Part shown: positions 8,439 to 18,306 of the stretch, piece after piece
Layout of the letters: each line of letters opens with the position of its first letter
How positions within the stretch are numbered: the first letter of the stretch is position 1
DNA from: VGMD01 sp964552055
Lineage (GTDB): Bacteria; Chlamydiota; Chlamydiia; Chlamydiales; 2-12-FULL-49-11
Reading direction: 5' to 3'
DNA length: 64,000 bases
Assembly: GCA_964552055.1 (NCBI GenBank)
Contig: CAZKFL010000001.1
Span: 1 to 64,000, forward strand
The notes under the pieces: generated by a model
Seen by the model: only the letters and a program-made list of their open reading frames with translations
The model's database searches: none
Told to the model about the DNA's origin: nothing
Made by a program: the position numbers and the translations under genes

Positions 8439-10256
8439 TTAGCGGCCGCTTCGCTTTCTGTCCACTTCTTTGAGGTGGATTTTGCGGAGACGGATTGATT
8501 TGGGGGTGATTTCGATGAGTTCGTCGTCTTGGATGAAGTCGATTGCGGTTTCGAGGGTGAGGATTCTGTGTGGGGCTAGGATGACGTTTTCATCGTTACC
8601 GGCAGCACGGACGTTAGAGAGGTGTTTTTCTCTCGCGGCGTTAATCATGAGGTCATTTTCGCGGCAGTGTTCGCCAACGATCATTCCTTCATAGATTTCC
8701 GTACCGGGGTCAAGGAAGAATTCACCTCTATCTTGAAGAAGGAAAAGGGCATGAGGTGTTGTCTTGCCAGAGCAGTTGGCTATTAAGCTGCCCAGTTTGC
8801 GGCCAGGCATCTTGCCTACATATTCCTTATATTCATCAAAAATTGAAGTTAAAATTCCTTCGCCTCTTGTCATTGTTAAAAACATGTTTCTAAAGCCCAT
8901 GAGTCCGCGTGTAGGGATAGAAAATTGCATTTGAGTAAGTGCGTGCTCATTTGTTGTTAGGGAAAGCAAGGTTCCTTTTCTTTGGGAGAGTTCCTGGATA
9001 ACCGCACCTGAACTTTCTTCTCTAACTTCGATGTGGGCTATTTCAAAAGGTTCGCATTCTTTGCCATCAATTTTCTTCATAATAACTTGAGGCTTAGAGA
9101 CTGCAAATTCAAAACCTTCCCGTCTCATTGTTTCGATCATGACAGATAGGTGGAGCTCGCCACGTCCAGAAACGCGAATAGAGTCGTCTTTACCAGTATC
9201 TTCCTCAATTTTGAGGGAGATATTCGCTCTTTTTTCTTTCAGAAGTCTGTCGCGAATTTTATTCATCGTGACGTGCTTTCCTTCTTTCCCAACAAATGGA
9301 CTGGAATTAACCATAAGCTCAATTGAGACTGTTGGTTCGCCAATGATAATGGGTGGAAGTTCTACGATGTGATTTGGATCGCAAAGTGTATCGCCAATCA
9401 TAATGTCTGGTATACCAAAAATGCTGACAATATCGCCAACTCCTGCTTCTGGAAGAGCGATTTTATTAAGGCCTTGATACCCTTCGATCAATGTGATTTT
9501 GTGTGTTGTTGGGTGGCCAGTAGCTGCTTCAACTCTTGTAATGTTGTCGCCTTTAGATACTTTGCCTGATAAAATACGACCTGTTGCAGCTCTTCCTGTA
9601 AAGTCGTTATAGGAGAGGGTTAGTGCTTGCATAAGGAAGGGAGTCTCAAGTGATCCAAGTGGAGCTGGAACGTGATCAACAATCATTTCAAATAGGGGTC
9701 TCATATCTACTTGTGGGTCACCTAAGTTTTTCATCGCAAATCCTGCAAGTCCTGATGAGTAGCAATAGGTAAAATCGAGTTGCTCATTTGTTGCTCCAAG
9801 TTCAACAAAAAGATCAAAAGTAAGATTTAATGCATTTTCTGGATCAGCTGCTGGTCTATCAATTTTATTGAGAACAACAATTGGTTTTAAGCCAGCTTTT
9901 AGAGCTTGTGAAAGAACAAACCTTGTTTGTGGCATAGGCCCTTCTTTAGCGTCAACAAGAAGAAGAACTGAGTTAACCATTCCAAGAACCCTTTCAACTT
10001 CGCCTGAGAAGTCGGCATGGCCCGGAGTGTCAATTAAATTAATTTTGTAGTCTTCAAAAATAAGACTAGTATGTTTTGCGAAAATTGTGATTCCGCGCTC
10101 ACGCTCTAAGACGAAGCTGTCCATCGCTCTTTCAGGAATTTCCTCGTTCGCACGGTACTTTTCCGTAAAGCGGAGTAAGCTGTCCATAAGAGTTGTTTTC
10201 CCATGGTCAATATGGGCAATAATCGCTAGATTTCTAATAAACTTTGGGTCGTACAT
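8439..10256 (-). CDS. typA: Ribosome-associated translational GTPase TypA/BipA
   Basis: A 605-residue translational GTPase related to EF-G that helps 50S assembly and stress adaptation. G1 is AHIDHGKTTL near residue 13, followed by the switch segment RERGITIFAKHT, G3 DTPGHADFSGEVER and G4 NKIDRP. The BipA C-terminal part has SGRGELHLSVMIE and GLMGFRN. The frame is open for about 88 residues upstream, but the ATG at 10256 has GAGGA at good spacing and gives the family length, so this start was chosen. It is divergent from the gyrase operon. Confidence 0.96.
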   Translation of the reverse strand: MYDPKFIRNLAIIAHIDHGKTTLMDSLLRFTEKYRANEEIPERAMDSFVLERERGITIFAKHTSLIFEDYKINLIDTPGHADFSGEVERVLGMVNSVLLLVDAKEGPMPQTRFVLSQALKAGLKPIVVLNKIDRPAADPENALNLTFDLFVELGATNEQLDFTYCYSSGLAGFAMKNLGDPQVDMRPLFEMIVDHVPAPLGSLETPFLMQALTLSYNDFTGRAATGRILSGKVSKGDNITRVEAATGHPTTHKITLIEGYQGLNKIALPEAGVGDIVSIFGIPDIMIGDTLCDPNHIVELPPIIIGEPTVSIELMVNSSPFVGKEGKHVTMNKIRDRLLKEKRANISLKIEEDTGKDDSIRVSGRGELHLSVMIETMRREGFEFAVSKPQVIMKKIDGKECEPFEIAHIEVREESSGAVIQELSQRKGTLLSLTTNEHALTQMQFSIPTRGLMGFRNMFLTMTRGEGILTSIFDEYKEYVGKMPGRKLGSLIANCSGKTTPHALFLLQDRGEFFLDPGTEIYEGMIVGEHCRENDLMINAAREKHLSNVRAAGNDENVILAPHRILTLETAIDFIQDDELIEITPKSIRLRKIHLKEVDRKRSGR

Positions 10257-10338
10257 AGTTTCCTCTTGTTTAAGGAAAAAACTATAGCATTTTAGCAAAG
10301 AATAAGCTAGACTTTTCCTATGTAACCTTTCTTTAGGG

Positions 10339-10656
10339 GTGTGGTTGAAAAGGGGTTTTGAAGAGTTTCCTGCAGGGAAAAGGGCGTCAGCCTTGCTCCC
10401 AAATATCTTGAAGGGAATTAAAAATTCGCACGAAAAAAAAATTGGGGATATTTCGAAGATTTGGCAAGAAATTGTTGGAGAAAAATATGCCTCACTTACT
10501 AAAGTTATAAAAGTTGACAATGATATTTTAACTATAAAAGTTTTTTCAACTCCTCTTTATGCGATACTCAGTACGCAGGAAAAGGGGAGGTTAGAAAAAG
10601 AAATTCAAAAAAAGGTTTCCTTTTTAAGAATAAAAACAATCGTATTTCGAAGGTAA
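10339..10656 (+). CDS. DciA-like (DUF721) protein upstream of gyrB
   Basis: A 105-residue protein of the DUF721/DciA type, the family associated with loading of the replicative helicase in bacteria lacking DnaC. The characteristic core is IWQEIVGEKYASLTKV followed by a beta segment ILTIKVFSTPLYAIL. Such genes often sit beside gyrB or recF, as here, with one intergenic base before gyrB. A GTG at 10339 opens the frame. A TTG at 10345 has a better-placed AGGGG and may be the real start. Family assignment rests on the motif and context; function in chlamydiae is inferred. Confidence 0.75.
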   Translation: MWLKRGFEEFPAGKRASALLPNILKGIKNSHEKKIGDISKIWQEIVGEKYASLTKVIKVDNDILTIKVFSTPLYAILSTQEKGRLEKEIQKKVSFLRIKTIVFRR

Positions 10657-10657
10657 A

Positions 10658-13126
10658 ATGACAGCCATGGCAGATAACAAAAAAGAGTACGAAGCAAGTT
10701 CCATTACCGTGTTAGAAGGGCTGCAAGCAGTTCGTGAAAGACCTGGTATGTATATTGGGGACACAGGGGTTGGTGGTCTTCATCACCTTATATATGAAGT
10801 TGTAGATAACTCAATTGATGAAGCGATGGCTGGCTATTGCACATCGATTGGAGTGGTTCTGCGCAAGGACGGTAGCGTTTCAATTGAAGATAATGGACGG
10901 GGTATCCCTGTTGGTCTTCATGCAGGCGAGACAAAAAAGCAAGGTAGAGATGTTTCTGCCCTTGAAGTGGTTATGACAATTCTGCATGCAGGCGGAAAAT
11001 TTGATAAAGACACATATAAAGTTTCTGGCGGTCTTCACGGTGTTGGGGTTTCTTGCGTAAATGCCCTTTCTAAAAGGCTTGAAGTGCAGGTTTATAAGCA
11101 CGGAAAAGTGTATGATATGGCGTTTGGAAAAGGAAAGCCGATTGAGCTTTTGAAAGAATCAGGCGTAACTGAAAAAAATGGAACGCGCGTTACTTTCTGG
11201 CCGGATGATACAATTTTTGCAATGGTTACTTTTGATTACGATACAATTCACAGCAGGTTAAGGGAGCTTGCCTTCTTAAATAGAGGTCTGGAAATTTCTC
11301 TTCGCGATGAAAGAAGTGCTGATCATGAAGATATTGTGTTTAAGTATGAGGGTGGAATTAATTCGTTTGTGAAGTTTATTAACGAGAATAAAGTTCCAAT
11401 TTTTCCAGAACCAATTTATATCAAGGGTACCAAGGAAAACCACGATGGAGTTTTAGAGTTTGAGGTTTCCATGCAGTGGAATCAAACTTATACCGAAACT
11501 GTTTTTTCTTATGTGAATAACATTCCGACAAGACAGGGTGGAACTCACTTAACTGGCTTTTCTACAGCGCTTACAAGGGTTTTAAATACCTATATTAAAA
11601 ACCACAATCTCTTGAAAAATGATAAGGTTGGTATTACCGGCGAGGATGTTAGAGAAGGGATTACAGCAATTATTTCTGTGAAAGTTCCAAATCCTCAGTT
11701 TGAAGGCCAGACAAAACAGAAGCTTGGAAATAGCGAAGTAGGCTCATCTGTGCAAACAATTGTTGGTGAGGAGTTTACGACTTATTTAGAAGAGAATCCG
11801 CAGATTGCAAAAATTATTGTGGAGAAAGCATCTGTTGCGTCTCAAGCAAGAGAAGCTGCTAGAAAGGCTCGGGAACTTACGCAGCGAAAATCAGCGCTTG
11901 ATGGTTTAAGGCTTCCTGGAAAGCTTACTGACTGTTCTGAGAAAGATCCAGCTCTCTGCGAGATATTTATTGTGGAAGGAGATTCTGCGGGTGGTTCTGC
12001 AAAAGGGCATCGCGATCGAAAAACACAAGCGATATTACCGATTCGAGGTAAGATTTTAAACGTTGAGAAATCAAGACTGCAGAAGATTTTGCAAAATACT
12101 GAAGTTGGCGCCATGATAGCAGCGTTTGGTTGTGGGATTGGAAAGGATAACTTCAATTTGGAAAAACTTCGTTATCACAAAATTATTATCATGACGGATG
12201 CCGACGTCGATGGTTCTCATATTAGAACGCTCTTGCTTACGTTTTTTTATAGACACATGCCAGCGCTTCTTGAGAATAATTTCATCTATATTGCGCTTCC
12301 GCCTCTTTATCAAGTGACGCGTAAGAAGACTTCTAAGTATATTCACTCAGAAGTTGAGATGGATGAGTATCTACTTGGTCTTGGTATCAGTGATATTCAA
12401 TTGAGAATGGCTTCTCATAACGAGATATTAACGAAGGATGCCTTAAAAACACTTCTGGATATGATTTTAGCAATTGAGAACTTTATTGGATCAATTGAGA
12501 GAAAAGGGGTTATATTTAGAGAGTTCTTAGCTGCTAGAAATGCTGAGGGTGTATTGCCAAAATATCAAGTCCAGTTGAATGATGAGACATTTTTTGTATA
12601 CTCTAGAGATGAGCTTAACGATTTTAAAATTAGAGACTACGATGAGCAAAAAAGAGTGTTTGAATCAATACCTGAAGAAGAACGAAAAGGAAGAGCTTTT
12701 GAAGCTGCATCTTTCCATTATCTCCAGTTGATAGAAGAAGAGAGATTAGACACGATTAAGAAGGGGCTCGCCGAATTTTCGCTCACATTTGAACAATATG
12801 TGGTTGCTGGTGGAAAAATTCTCGACATCATTAATGAAAGTAAGGAAGAAAAACCAATTTATACTCTAAAAGAAATCGTCGATGTTATTCGAGAAAATGG
12901 ACGAAAAGGAATGGAGATTAAACGGTTTAAGGGTCTTGGAGAGATGAACGCTGATCAACTTTGGGAGACAACGATGGATCCTAGTGCAAGAACACTTGTT
13001 CAGGTGAGTTTAGCAGACGCTGTTGCAGCCGAACATATGATTTCTATGCTAATGGGTGAAGAAGTTAAGCCTAGAAGAATGTTTATTGAAAGTCATGCTC
13101 TATCAGTTAAAAACTTAGATATTTAA
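10658..13126 (+). CDS. gyrB: DNA gyrase subunit B
   Basis: The ATPase subunit of DNA gyrase, 822 residues. The GHKL ATP site shows EVVDNSIDEAMAG, IEDNGRGIP and GGLHGVGVSCVNALS. The TOPRIM domain has IVEGDSAGGSAKGHRDR, RGKILNVEKSR and the metal-binding DADVDGSHIRTL. The C-terminal tail has FKGLGEMNADQLWETTMDP. The first ATG at 10658 has AAGG nearby; a second ATG nine bases on is less well placed. It is followed after 6 nt by gyrA, so the two are co-transcribed, with tmk and holB behind. Confidence 0.97.
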   Translation: MTAMADNKKEYEASSITVLEGLQAVRERPGMYIGDTGVGGLHHLIYEVVDNSIDEAMAGYCTSIGVVLRKDGSVSIEDNGRGIPVGLHAGETKKQGRDVSALEVVMTILHAGGKFDKDTYKVSGGLHGVGVSCVNALSKRLEVQVYKHGKVYDMAFGKGKPIELLKESGVTEKNGTRVTFWPDDTIFAMVTFDYDTIHSRLRELAFLNRGLEISLRDERSADHEDIVFKYEGGINSFVKFINENKVPIFPEPIYIKGTKENHDGVLEFEVSMQWNQTYTETVFSYVNNIPTRQGGTHLTGFSTALTRVLNTYIKNHNLLKNDKVGITGEDVREGITAIISVKVPNPQFEGQTKQKLGNSEVGSSVQTIVGEEFTTYLEENPQIAKIIVEKASVASQAREAARKARELTQRKSALDGLRLPGKLTDCSEKDPALCEIFIVEGDSAGGSAKGHRDRKTQAILPIRGKILNVEKSRLQKILQNTEVGAMIAAFGCGIGKDNFNLEKLRYHKIIIMTDADVDGSHIRTLLLTFFYRHMPALLENNFIYIALPPLYQVTRKKTSKYIHSEVEMDEYLLGLGISDIQLRMASHNEILTKDALKTLLDMILAIENFIGSIERKGVIFREFLAARNAEGVLPKYQVQLNDETFFVYSRDELNDFKIRDYDEQKRVFESIPEEERKGRAFEAASFHYLQLIEEERLDTIKKGLAEFSLTFEQYVVAGGKILDIINESKEEKPIYTLKEIVDVIRENGRKGMEIKRFKGLGEMNADQLWETTMDPSARTLVQVSLADAVAAEHMISMLMGEEVKPRRMFIESHALSVKNLDI

Positions 13127-13132
13127 GGGATT

Positions 13133-15733
13133 ATGAACGAAGATACAAAAATACATGTTCCGGTTGTTGTACGCAACATCGAGGAAGAGTTAAAGGATAG
13201 CTATTTACGCTACTCCATGTCGGTTATTATTTCCAGAGCCTTACCAGACGTTAGAGATGGATTAAAGCCATCACAAAGGCGTATTCTCTATGCAATGAGA
13301 CTTCTTAATTTGAGTCCAGGTGCAAAACACAGAAAGTGCGCAAAGATTGCCGGGGATACATCTGGAGACTTTCACCCGCACGGTGAAGCAGTTATTTATC
13401 CAACACTTGTGCGTATGGCGCAATCATGGTGTATGAGGTACATGCTCATCAATGGTCAAGGAAACTTTGGATCTATTGATGGTGATCCTCCTGCCGCGAT
13501 GCGATATACGGAAGCTAGACTTACGCATCCAGCGATGTCGCTTATGGAAGATTTGGAAAAGGATACAGTTGACTTTGTGCTCAACTATGATGAGACGAAG
13601 AAAGAGCCTGTTGTTTTTCCAGCTGAGTTTCCAAACCTTTTAGCAAACGGTTCATCCGGAATTGCTGTCGGTATGGCGACAAATATTCCTCCGCATAACT
13701 TAAATGAGTTAATTGATGCGACGAATTTAGTGATCGACAATCCCCAGGTGAGTATTGAAGATATTATGCAAGTCATGCCAGGGCCTGACTTTCCAACAGG
13801 TGGCGTAATTTGCGGTGGGCAAGGGATTAAGGAAGCGTATCTTACAGGAAGAGGAAAACTTTGTTTACGAGGTGTGATCCGCATTGAAGAAGATGAAGGT
13901 GAGCGTCCAAAAGTTGTTGTTGATGCAATTCCTTTTAACATTAATAAGTCCGTGCTGATTTCAAGAATTGCGGAATTGATTAATGAAAAAGTGATGACAG
14001 GTGTTTCTGATATTCGTGATGAGTCTGATAAAGAAGGTCTCCGAATTGTGCTCGAATTGAAGAAAGGCGAGATTCCTGATGTTATTATCAACCAGCTGTA
14101 TAAGTTCACTGATTTGCAAGTTACATTTGGTTGTAACATGCTTGCGCTTGATAATGGCCTTCCACGCGTAATGAACATTAAACAATTTATTGGCGCTTGG
14201 ATTGATCACCGAATTGAAGTTGTGCAACGCAGGACTCGGTATGAACTCAAAAGAGCAGAAGCAAGAGCTCATATATTAGAAGGTTACCTCAAAGCGCTGG
14301 ATCATCTGGATGCAATTGTTGCGCTCATTCGTGCAAGCAAAGATAAATCAGAGGCTAGATCTGCCCTTGTTGTGGAATATAATTTAAGCGAAAAGCAAGC
14401 CGATGCAGTTCTTGAACTTCGTCTCTATCAACTTACAGGTCTTGAAAGAGAGAAAGTTGAAGCAGAATATAAAGAGCTACTCGCAAAAATTGAAGAATAT
14501 CGCGCAATTTTGGCTTCAGAGCTAAAAGTACGAGAAATTATCAAGGGAGAGCTTGAAAAACAAAGAAATAAATCACCAAGACAAACAAAGATCATAGCGG
14601 GAGCTGGTGAAACGTTTGAAATGGAAGATCTAATTACAAATGAAAGCGTTGTAATTACAATTTCTGCTGACGATTACATTAAGCGTATGCCGATGAACAC
14701 CTTTAGAGAGCAAAGACGAGGTGGACAGGGCGTTACTGGCGTTGAGATGAAGAAAGAAGGGGAGTCGTTAAAAGATGTGTATATCGCAAATACGCACGAT
14801 TATCTTCTTGTCTTTACAAACTTTGGTAGGTGCTATTGGATAAAAGTTTGGCAAATTCCTGAAGGAAGTAGAAGAAGTAAAGGAAAGGCCATTATCAATT
14901 TGTTAGAAGGTCTTGGTAAAGAGGAAAGAGTTGCAGCTGTATTAAGAGTTGCAAGCTTTGATGATGAAGGATGTATTTTCTTTGCAACGAAAAAAGGAAC
15001 TGTTAAAAAGACTGATCTTCAAAGTTTTTCATCACCACGTAGAAAAGGCGTTTACGCAATTACTATTGATGAAGGCGATGAAGTAATTGCTGCTAGACAC
15101 TCTAGAGAAGGCAAGCAAGTGATGCTGTTTACTAAAATGGGAATGGCTGTCAGGTTTGACGAAACGGAAGTAAGACCAATGGGTCGTACGGCAAGAGGTG
15201 TTCGTGGGGTCACATTGAAAAATGAAAAAGATTCCGTTGTTTCTTGTGAAGTTGTCACTCCTGAAGATACGTTGCTCCTTGTTTGTGAAAACGGGTTTGG
15301 AAAGCGTTCAGACGTTGAAGAATTCCGTAAGACGCATAGAGGTGGAAAAGGCGTTATTTCAATCATCACTAATTTTAGAAATGGCCATGTTATAGGCGCA
15401 ATTGTAGTTACTGATAAAGACGGCGTTTTAATGATGTCTGAGTCAGGGCAAACGCTTCGTACATCGATGAAAGCTGTTAGAGTCATGGGAAGATCTACAC
15501 AAGGCGTTCGTCTTGTTCAGATGCAGGATGAAGATAAGCTCATTGGTATTCAGAGGGTTACTGAAGATGAAGAAGATATAGCATTGCCGGAAGGATTAGA
15601 AGTTCCTGCTCTAAATGCTGTAAATTTAGAATCCGTAAAAATACCTAGTGCAGTAATTGCTGAGGAGACTTTGCAAGAAGAAGAACAAGAGCAAGAAGAA
15701 GAGCAAGAGGCCATAGAAGAAGATGTCGAGTAG
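13133..15733 (+). CDS. gyrA: DNA gyrase subunit A with altered quinolone-determining residues
   Basis: The breakage-reunion subunit, 866 residues. The catalytic tyrosine is Y125 in AAMRYTEARL. The GyrA box QRRGGQGV is present and marks gyrase rather than topoisomerase IV, followed by the beta-pinwheel domain and a very acidic Glu-rich tail. In the quinolone-determining region HPHGEAVIYPTLVRMAQ, the residue aligned with E. coli Ser83 is Ala86, and that aligned with Asp87 is Pro90. The last 11 nt overlap tmk. Confidence 0.97.
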   Translation: MNEDTKIHVPVVVRNIEEELKDSYLRYSMSVIISRALPDVRDGLKPSQRRILYAMRLLNLSPGAKHRKCAKIAGDTSGDFHPHGEAVIYPTLVRMAQSWCMRYMLINGQGNFGSIDGDPPAAMRYTEARLTHPAMSLMEDLEKDTVDFVLNYDETKKEPVVFPAEFPNLLANGSSGIAVGMATNIPPHNLNELIDATNLVIDNPQVSIEDIMQVMPGPDFPTGGVICGGQGIKEAYLTGRGKLCLRGVIRIEEDEGERPKVVVDAIPFNINKSVLISRIAELINEKVMTGVSDIRDESDKEGLRIVLELKKGEIPDVIINQLYKFTDLQVTFGCNMLALDNGLPRVMNIKQFIGAWIDHRIEVVQRRTRYELKRAEARAHILEGYLKALDHLDAIVALIRASKDKSEARSALVVEYNLSEKQADAVLELRLYQLTGLEREKVEAEYKELLAKIEEYRAILASELKVREIIKGELEKQRNKSPRQTKIIAGAGETFEMEDLITNESVVITISADDYIKRMPMNTFREQRRGGQGVTGVEMKKEGESLKDVYIANTHDYLLVFTNFGRCYWIKVWQIPEGSRRSKGKAIINLLEGLGKEERVAAVLRVASFDDEGCIFFATKKGTVKKTDLQSFSSPRRKGVYAITIDEGDEVIAARHSREGKQVMLFTKMGMAVRFDETEVRPMGRTARGVRGVTLKNEKDSVVSCEVVTPEDTLLLVCENGFGKRSDVEEFRKTHRGGKGVISIITNFRNGHVIGAIVVTDKDGVLMMSESGQTLRTSMKAVRVMGRSTQGVRLVQMQDEDKLIGIQRVTEDEEDIALPEGLEVPALNAVNLESVKIPSAVIAEETLQEEEQEQEEEQEAIEEDVE

Positions 15734-16346
15734 CGAAGGTCTTTTTATCACTGTAGAGGGAGGAGAAGGATCAGGAAAATCAACACTGATAGAAAACCTC
15801 TACAAGTATATAACTGAAGAGAAACAAAGGTTTGTAGTAAAAACTTTTGAGCCTGGCTCGACAACTCTTGGAAAGGAGATTCGTAATATCTTGCTTCACC
15901 GCAAGGAGCTGATTATTTCAGCAAGATCCGAGCTCTTTTTATTTTTAGCAGATAGAGCACATCACGTAGATGTGCTCATTCAACCCGCATTAGACGAAGG
16001 ACTTGTTGTTATTTGCGACAGGTTTTTCGATTCTTCGATTGCTTATCAAGGAGCTGCTCGCGGCGTCTTTGATCTAGATAAAGTGGAAGAAGTTTGTCTT
16101 TTTGCAACAGACGGACTAGTGCCTGATCTTACGCTCTATCTTGATCTTGATCCCAAAGTAGGTTTGTCTCGCATTAAACGGGAAAAAGACCGCTTAGAAA
16201 CCGAACTGATTGAATTTCATGAAAGAGTCCGCGAAGGTTACCTTGCCCTCGCCGAAAAACATAAACGAATCCATACAATAGATGCTTCTAAAACACCTGA
16301 GCAAGTATTTAATGCAGCTCTTAAGATTGTGAAAGAGTATGTTTGA
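15723..16346 (+). CDS. tmk: Thymidylate kinase
   Basis: Phosphorylates dTMP to dTDP. The 207-residue protein has the P-loop VEGGEGSGKST at residues 11-21, the FEPGSTTLGKEIR substrate segment and CDRFFDSSIAYQGAARG (the DR motif). The lid region is LSRIKREKDRLE. Its ATG lies within the last codons of gyrA and its end overlaps holB by 8 nt, consistent with translational coupling in a gyrB-gyrA-tmk-holB operon, an order also known from Chlamydia. Confidence 0.96.
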   Translation: MSSSEGLFITVEGGEGSGKSTLIENLYKYITEEKQRFVVKTFEPGSTTLGKEIRNILLHRKELIISARSELFLFLADRAHHVDVLIQPALDEGLVVICDRFFDSSIAYQGAARGVFDLDKVEEVCLFATDGLVPDLTLYLDLDPKVGLSRIKREKDRLETELIEFHERVREGYLALAEKHKRIHTIDASKTPEQVFNAALKIVKEYV

Positions 16347-16983
16347 TACCCCAATCATCTACTATGGACCTGATTACGAGAAGGTCCTAGAAAAAGCAAG
16401 AGACGAAGCAACTTTAGTACTAGGTAAATCAGTAGGTCATCCAGACTACCTTGAAATCATTCCTGAAGGTAAAAATTATCTTAAAGATCAAATTACTGAG
16501 TTCCTTCATGATGTTGCTCTTTCTCCCTACCAATCCACTTACAAAATTCATCTCTTCCAAAATGCAGATAAAATGCTCCCCGTCCATGCAAATGCCCTCC
16601 TTAAAACTCTTGAAGAAAAGCCTTCCCACGCAGTCATCTTTCTGGTTACAGATAACATCAAATCAATCATCGAAACAATCTTATCCCGCTGTAAAAAAAT
16701 TTACGTCCCGCCCGTTGATCAAACTGCAATCACGTCTTTTGAACAAGTTATCAGAAAAGCTTTAGATGCTAGATATAATAACGACCCCTACTCAGCGCTG
16801 GATCTTATTCCCGAGCTTGAAGTCGCTCCCCTTGAAGAGATTACAGATACAATTCTTGCTTGGCACCGAGATAAAGGTTTTCCTTTAAAACCAATCCTTG
16901 CCACAATAGAAAAAGCGCATACAGCTTTTGATCGCCATATGCGCATGAAACTCATCCTCGAATATCTTTTATTGCATAAATAA
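16339..16983 (+). CDS. holB: DNA polymerase III delta'-like subunit (HolB), short form without Walker A
   Basis: A 214-residue clamp-loader-like protein. The part resembling delta' is HANALLKTLEEKPSHAVIFL followed by the SRC motif (LSRCKKIYVPP). Typical delta' proteins exceed 300 residues. Here the usual Walker A loop and the four-Cys zinc module are missing and the C-terminal collar region is short. Its position after tmk matches the tmk-holB pairing seen across bacteria. Whether it supports a full clamp loader is inference. It is followed by a 59-nt gap before nusB. Confidence 0.8.
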   Translation: MFDTPIIYYGPDYEKVLEKARDEATLVLGKSVGHPDYLEIIPEGKNYLKDQITEFLHDVALSPYQSTYKIHLFQNADKMLPVHANALLKTLEEKPSHAVIFLVTDNIKSIIETILSRCKKIYVPPVDQTAITSFEQVIRKALDARYNNDPYSALDLIPELEVAPLEEITDTILAWHRDKGFPLKPILATIEKAHTAFDRHMRMKLILEYLLLHK

Positions 16984-17042
16984 ATTTTTTATTTTTGGAT
17001 AGGGTAGCTTTTTTGTAGGGGGGTGTGGTATGATAAATCGCT

Positions 17043-17465
17043 ATGCAATTACCTAGAAGAAAACAAAGAGAGATTCTTTTACAACTTTTGTTCTCGTGGG
17101 AAGTCTCAAATGGCTCATCCTTTGAGGAGAATGTTCATTTGCTTATGGAATCGCTTGAGGTTTCAAGAAAAAATGTAATGGGAATGGAAGAGAAGTTTGA
17201 GGAGATTGTGGGCCGCCTGGAGGAAATTGATGGGATTTTAGCCAGCGCTTCTCAGGAATATGCTCTTGATCGGATTTCGGTAGTTGATAAAAATATTTTG
17301 AGAATTGCAATTTTTGAGTTGCGGTTTGAAAAAGAGGAGCCTAGAATTGTAATTGAAGAGGCTCTACGGTTGTCAAAGAAATTTTCCACTCCCGAAGCTG
17401 TCTCCTATGTGCATGCTATAGTTGATGAGGTAAATAAGAGTGGTGAAGTCCTCCTTTCTGTCTAA
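17043..17465 (+). CDS. nusB: Transcription antitermination factor NusB
   Basis: An all-helical RNA-binding factor that acts with NusE (S10) at boxA sites of rRNA operons. The 140-residue protein begins MQLPRRKQREILLQLLF, the arginine-rich start usual for NusB. It ends with DKNILRIAIFELRF, PRIVIEEALRLSKKFSTPEA and VHAIVDEV, diagnostic of the family. The last 26 nt overlap the start of murB. Confidence 0.95.
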   Translation: MQLPRRKQREILLQLLFSWEVSNGSSFEENVHLLMESLEVSRKNVMGMEEKFEEIVGRLEEIDGILASASQEYALDRISVVDKNILRIAIFELRFEKEEPRIVIEEALRLSKKFSTPEAVSYVHAIVDEVNKSGEVLLSV

Positions 17466-18306
17466 TGTTTCTCTTAAAGATTATTGTAGTTATGGAATTG
17501 GTGGGCCTGCCAAATTTTTTGCAATTGCTCATTCTAGAGAAGAGTTAAAGTTATATCTTGCAGAAGCTAAGAAGAATAATCAAAAAGCGCTTGTAATTGG
17601 AAAGGGATCGAATTGTCTATTTGATGATAGGGGATTTGATGGTCTTGTTATTGTGAATCGAATTCAAGAAATTTCTTGGCTTAGTGACCATGTGATTGCG
17701 GGTGCGGGGTATAGTTTTTCGCTTCTTGGGATTCAAGCGTCGCGAAAAGGGTATTCAGGCCTAGAGTTTGCATCAGGTATTCCAGGATCAGTTGGGGGCG
17801 CTGTCTATATGAATGCGGGCGCTCTTAAAGCTGAAACAAAGGATGTAGTTAGTGAGATTGAGTTTCTGCACGAAAATGGAGATATAGAAGTTTTTAAAAA
17901 TGAGGATGTTCAGTTTTCCTATAGAATGTCTTCTTTTCAAAAAATGAAAGGGGCTATACTATCTGCTACTTTTAAACTGGTAGAGGATAGTAGCGCAAAA
18001 GCTTCTCAGGAAAAACTTTTAGCTTATCGAATGGAAACGCAGCCCTATAAAGATAAATCGTGTGGTTGCGTGTTTCGCAATCCTGAAGGCGATTCTGCTG
18101 GACGTATCATTGATTCGCTAGGATTAAAGGGTCTTTCCATAGGAGGCGCTAAAATATCAGAAAGGCACGCCAATTTTTTTGTGAATAAAGATGGTGCAAG
18201 CGCGACCGATATTTTACATTTGATTGAACATGTTCAATTAAAAGCTAAGCAAAATAATATAGATCTTGAACCCGAGGTAAGGTACATTCCTTTTGACGAT
18301 AACTAA
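17440..18306 (+). CDS. murB: UDP-N-acetylenolpyruvoylglucosamine reductase MurB
   Basis: FAD-dependent reductase that makes UDP-N-acetylmuramate, a peptidoglycan precursor. The 288-residue protein shows the FAD-binding GKGSNCLFDDRG and GLEFASGIPGSVGGAVYMN, the YRMSS motif and C-terminal LEPEVRYI. The segment CGCVFRNP carries Cys where many MurB enzymes have the proton-donating Ser. A GTG at 17440 follows GAGG at good distance and overlaps nusB by 26 nt. It supports retention of peptidoglycan synthesis in this organism. Confidence 0.94.
   Translation: MVKSSFLSNVSLKDYCSYGIGGPAKFFAIAHSREELKLYLAEAKKNNQKALVIGKGSNCLFDDRGFDGLVIVNRIQEISWLSDHVIAGAGYSFSLLGIQASRKGYSGLEFASGIPGSVGGAVYMNAGALKAETKDVVSEIEFLHENGDIEVFKNEDVQFSYRMSSFQKMKGAILSATFKLVEDSSAKASQEKLLAYRMETQPYKDKSCGCVFRNPEGDSAGRIIDSLGLKGLSIGGAKISERHANFFVNKDGASATDILHLIEHVQLKAKQNNIDLEPEVRYIPFDDN

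Noticed and set aside
10257..10520. 88-residue N-terminal extension of TypA
   Set aside because: BipA proteins start just before the AHIDHGKTT motif and the ATG at 10256 has a good ribosome site.
13585..14178. Minus-strand frame of 197 codons inside gyrA
   Set aside because: Gene-length but fully antisense to the secure gyrA coding sequence; typical shadow of an AT-rich, strongly coding frame.
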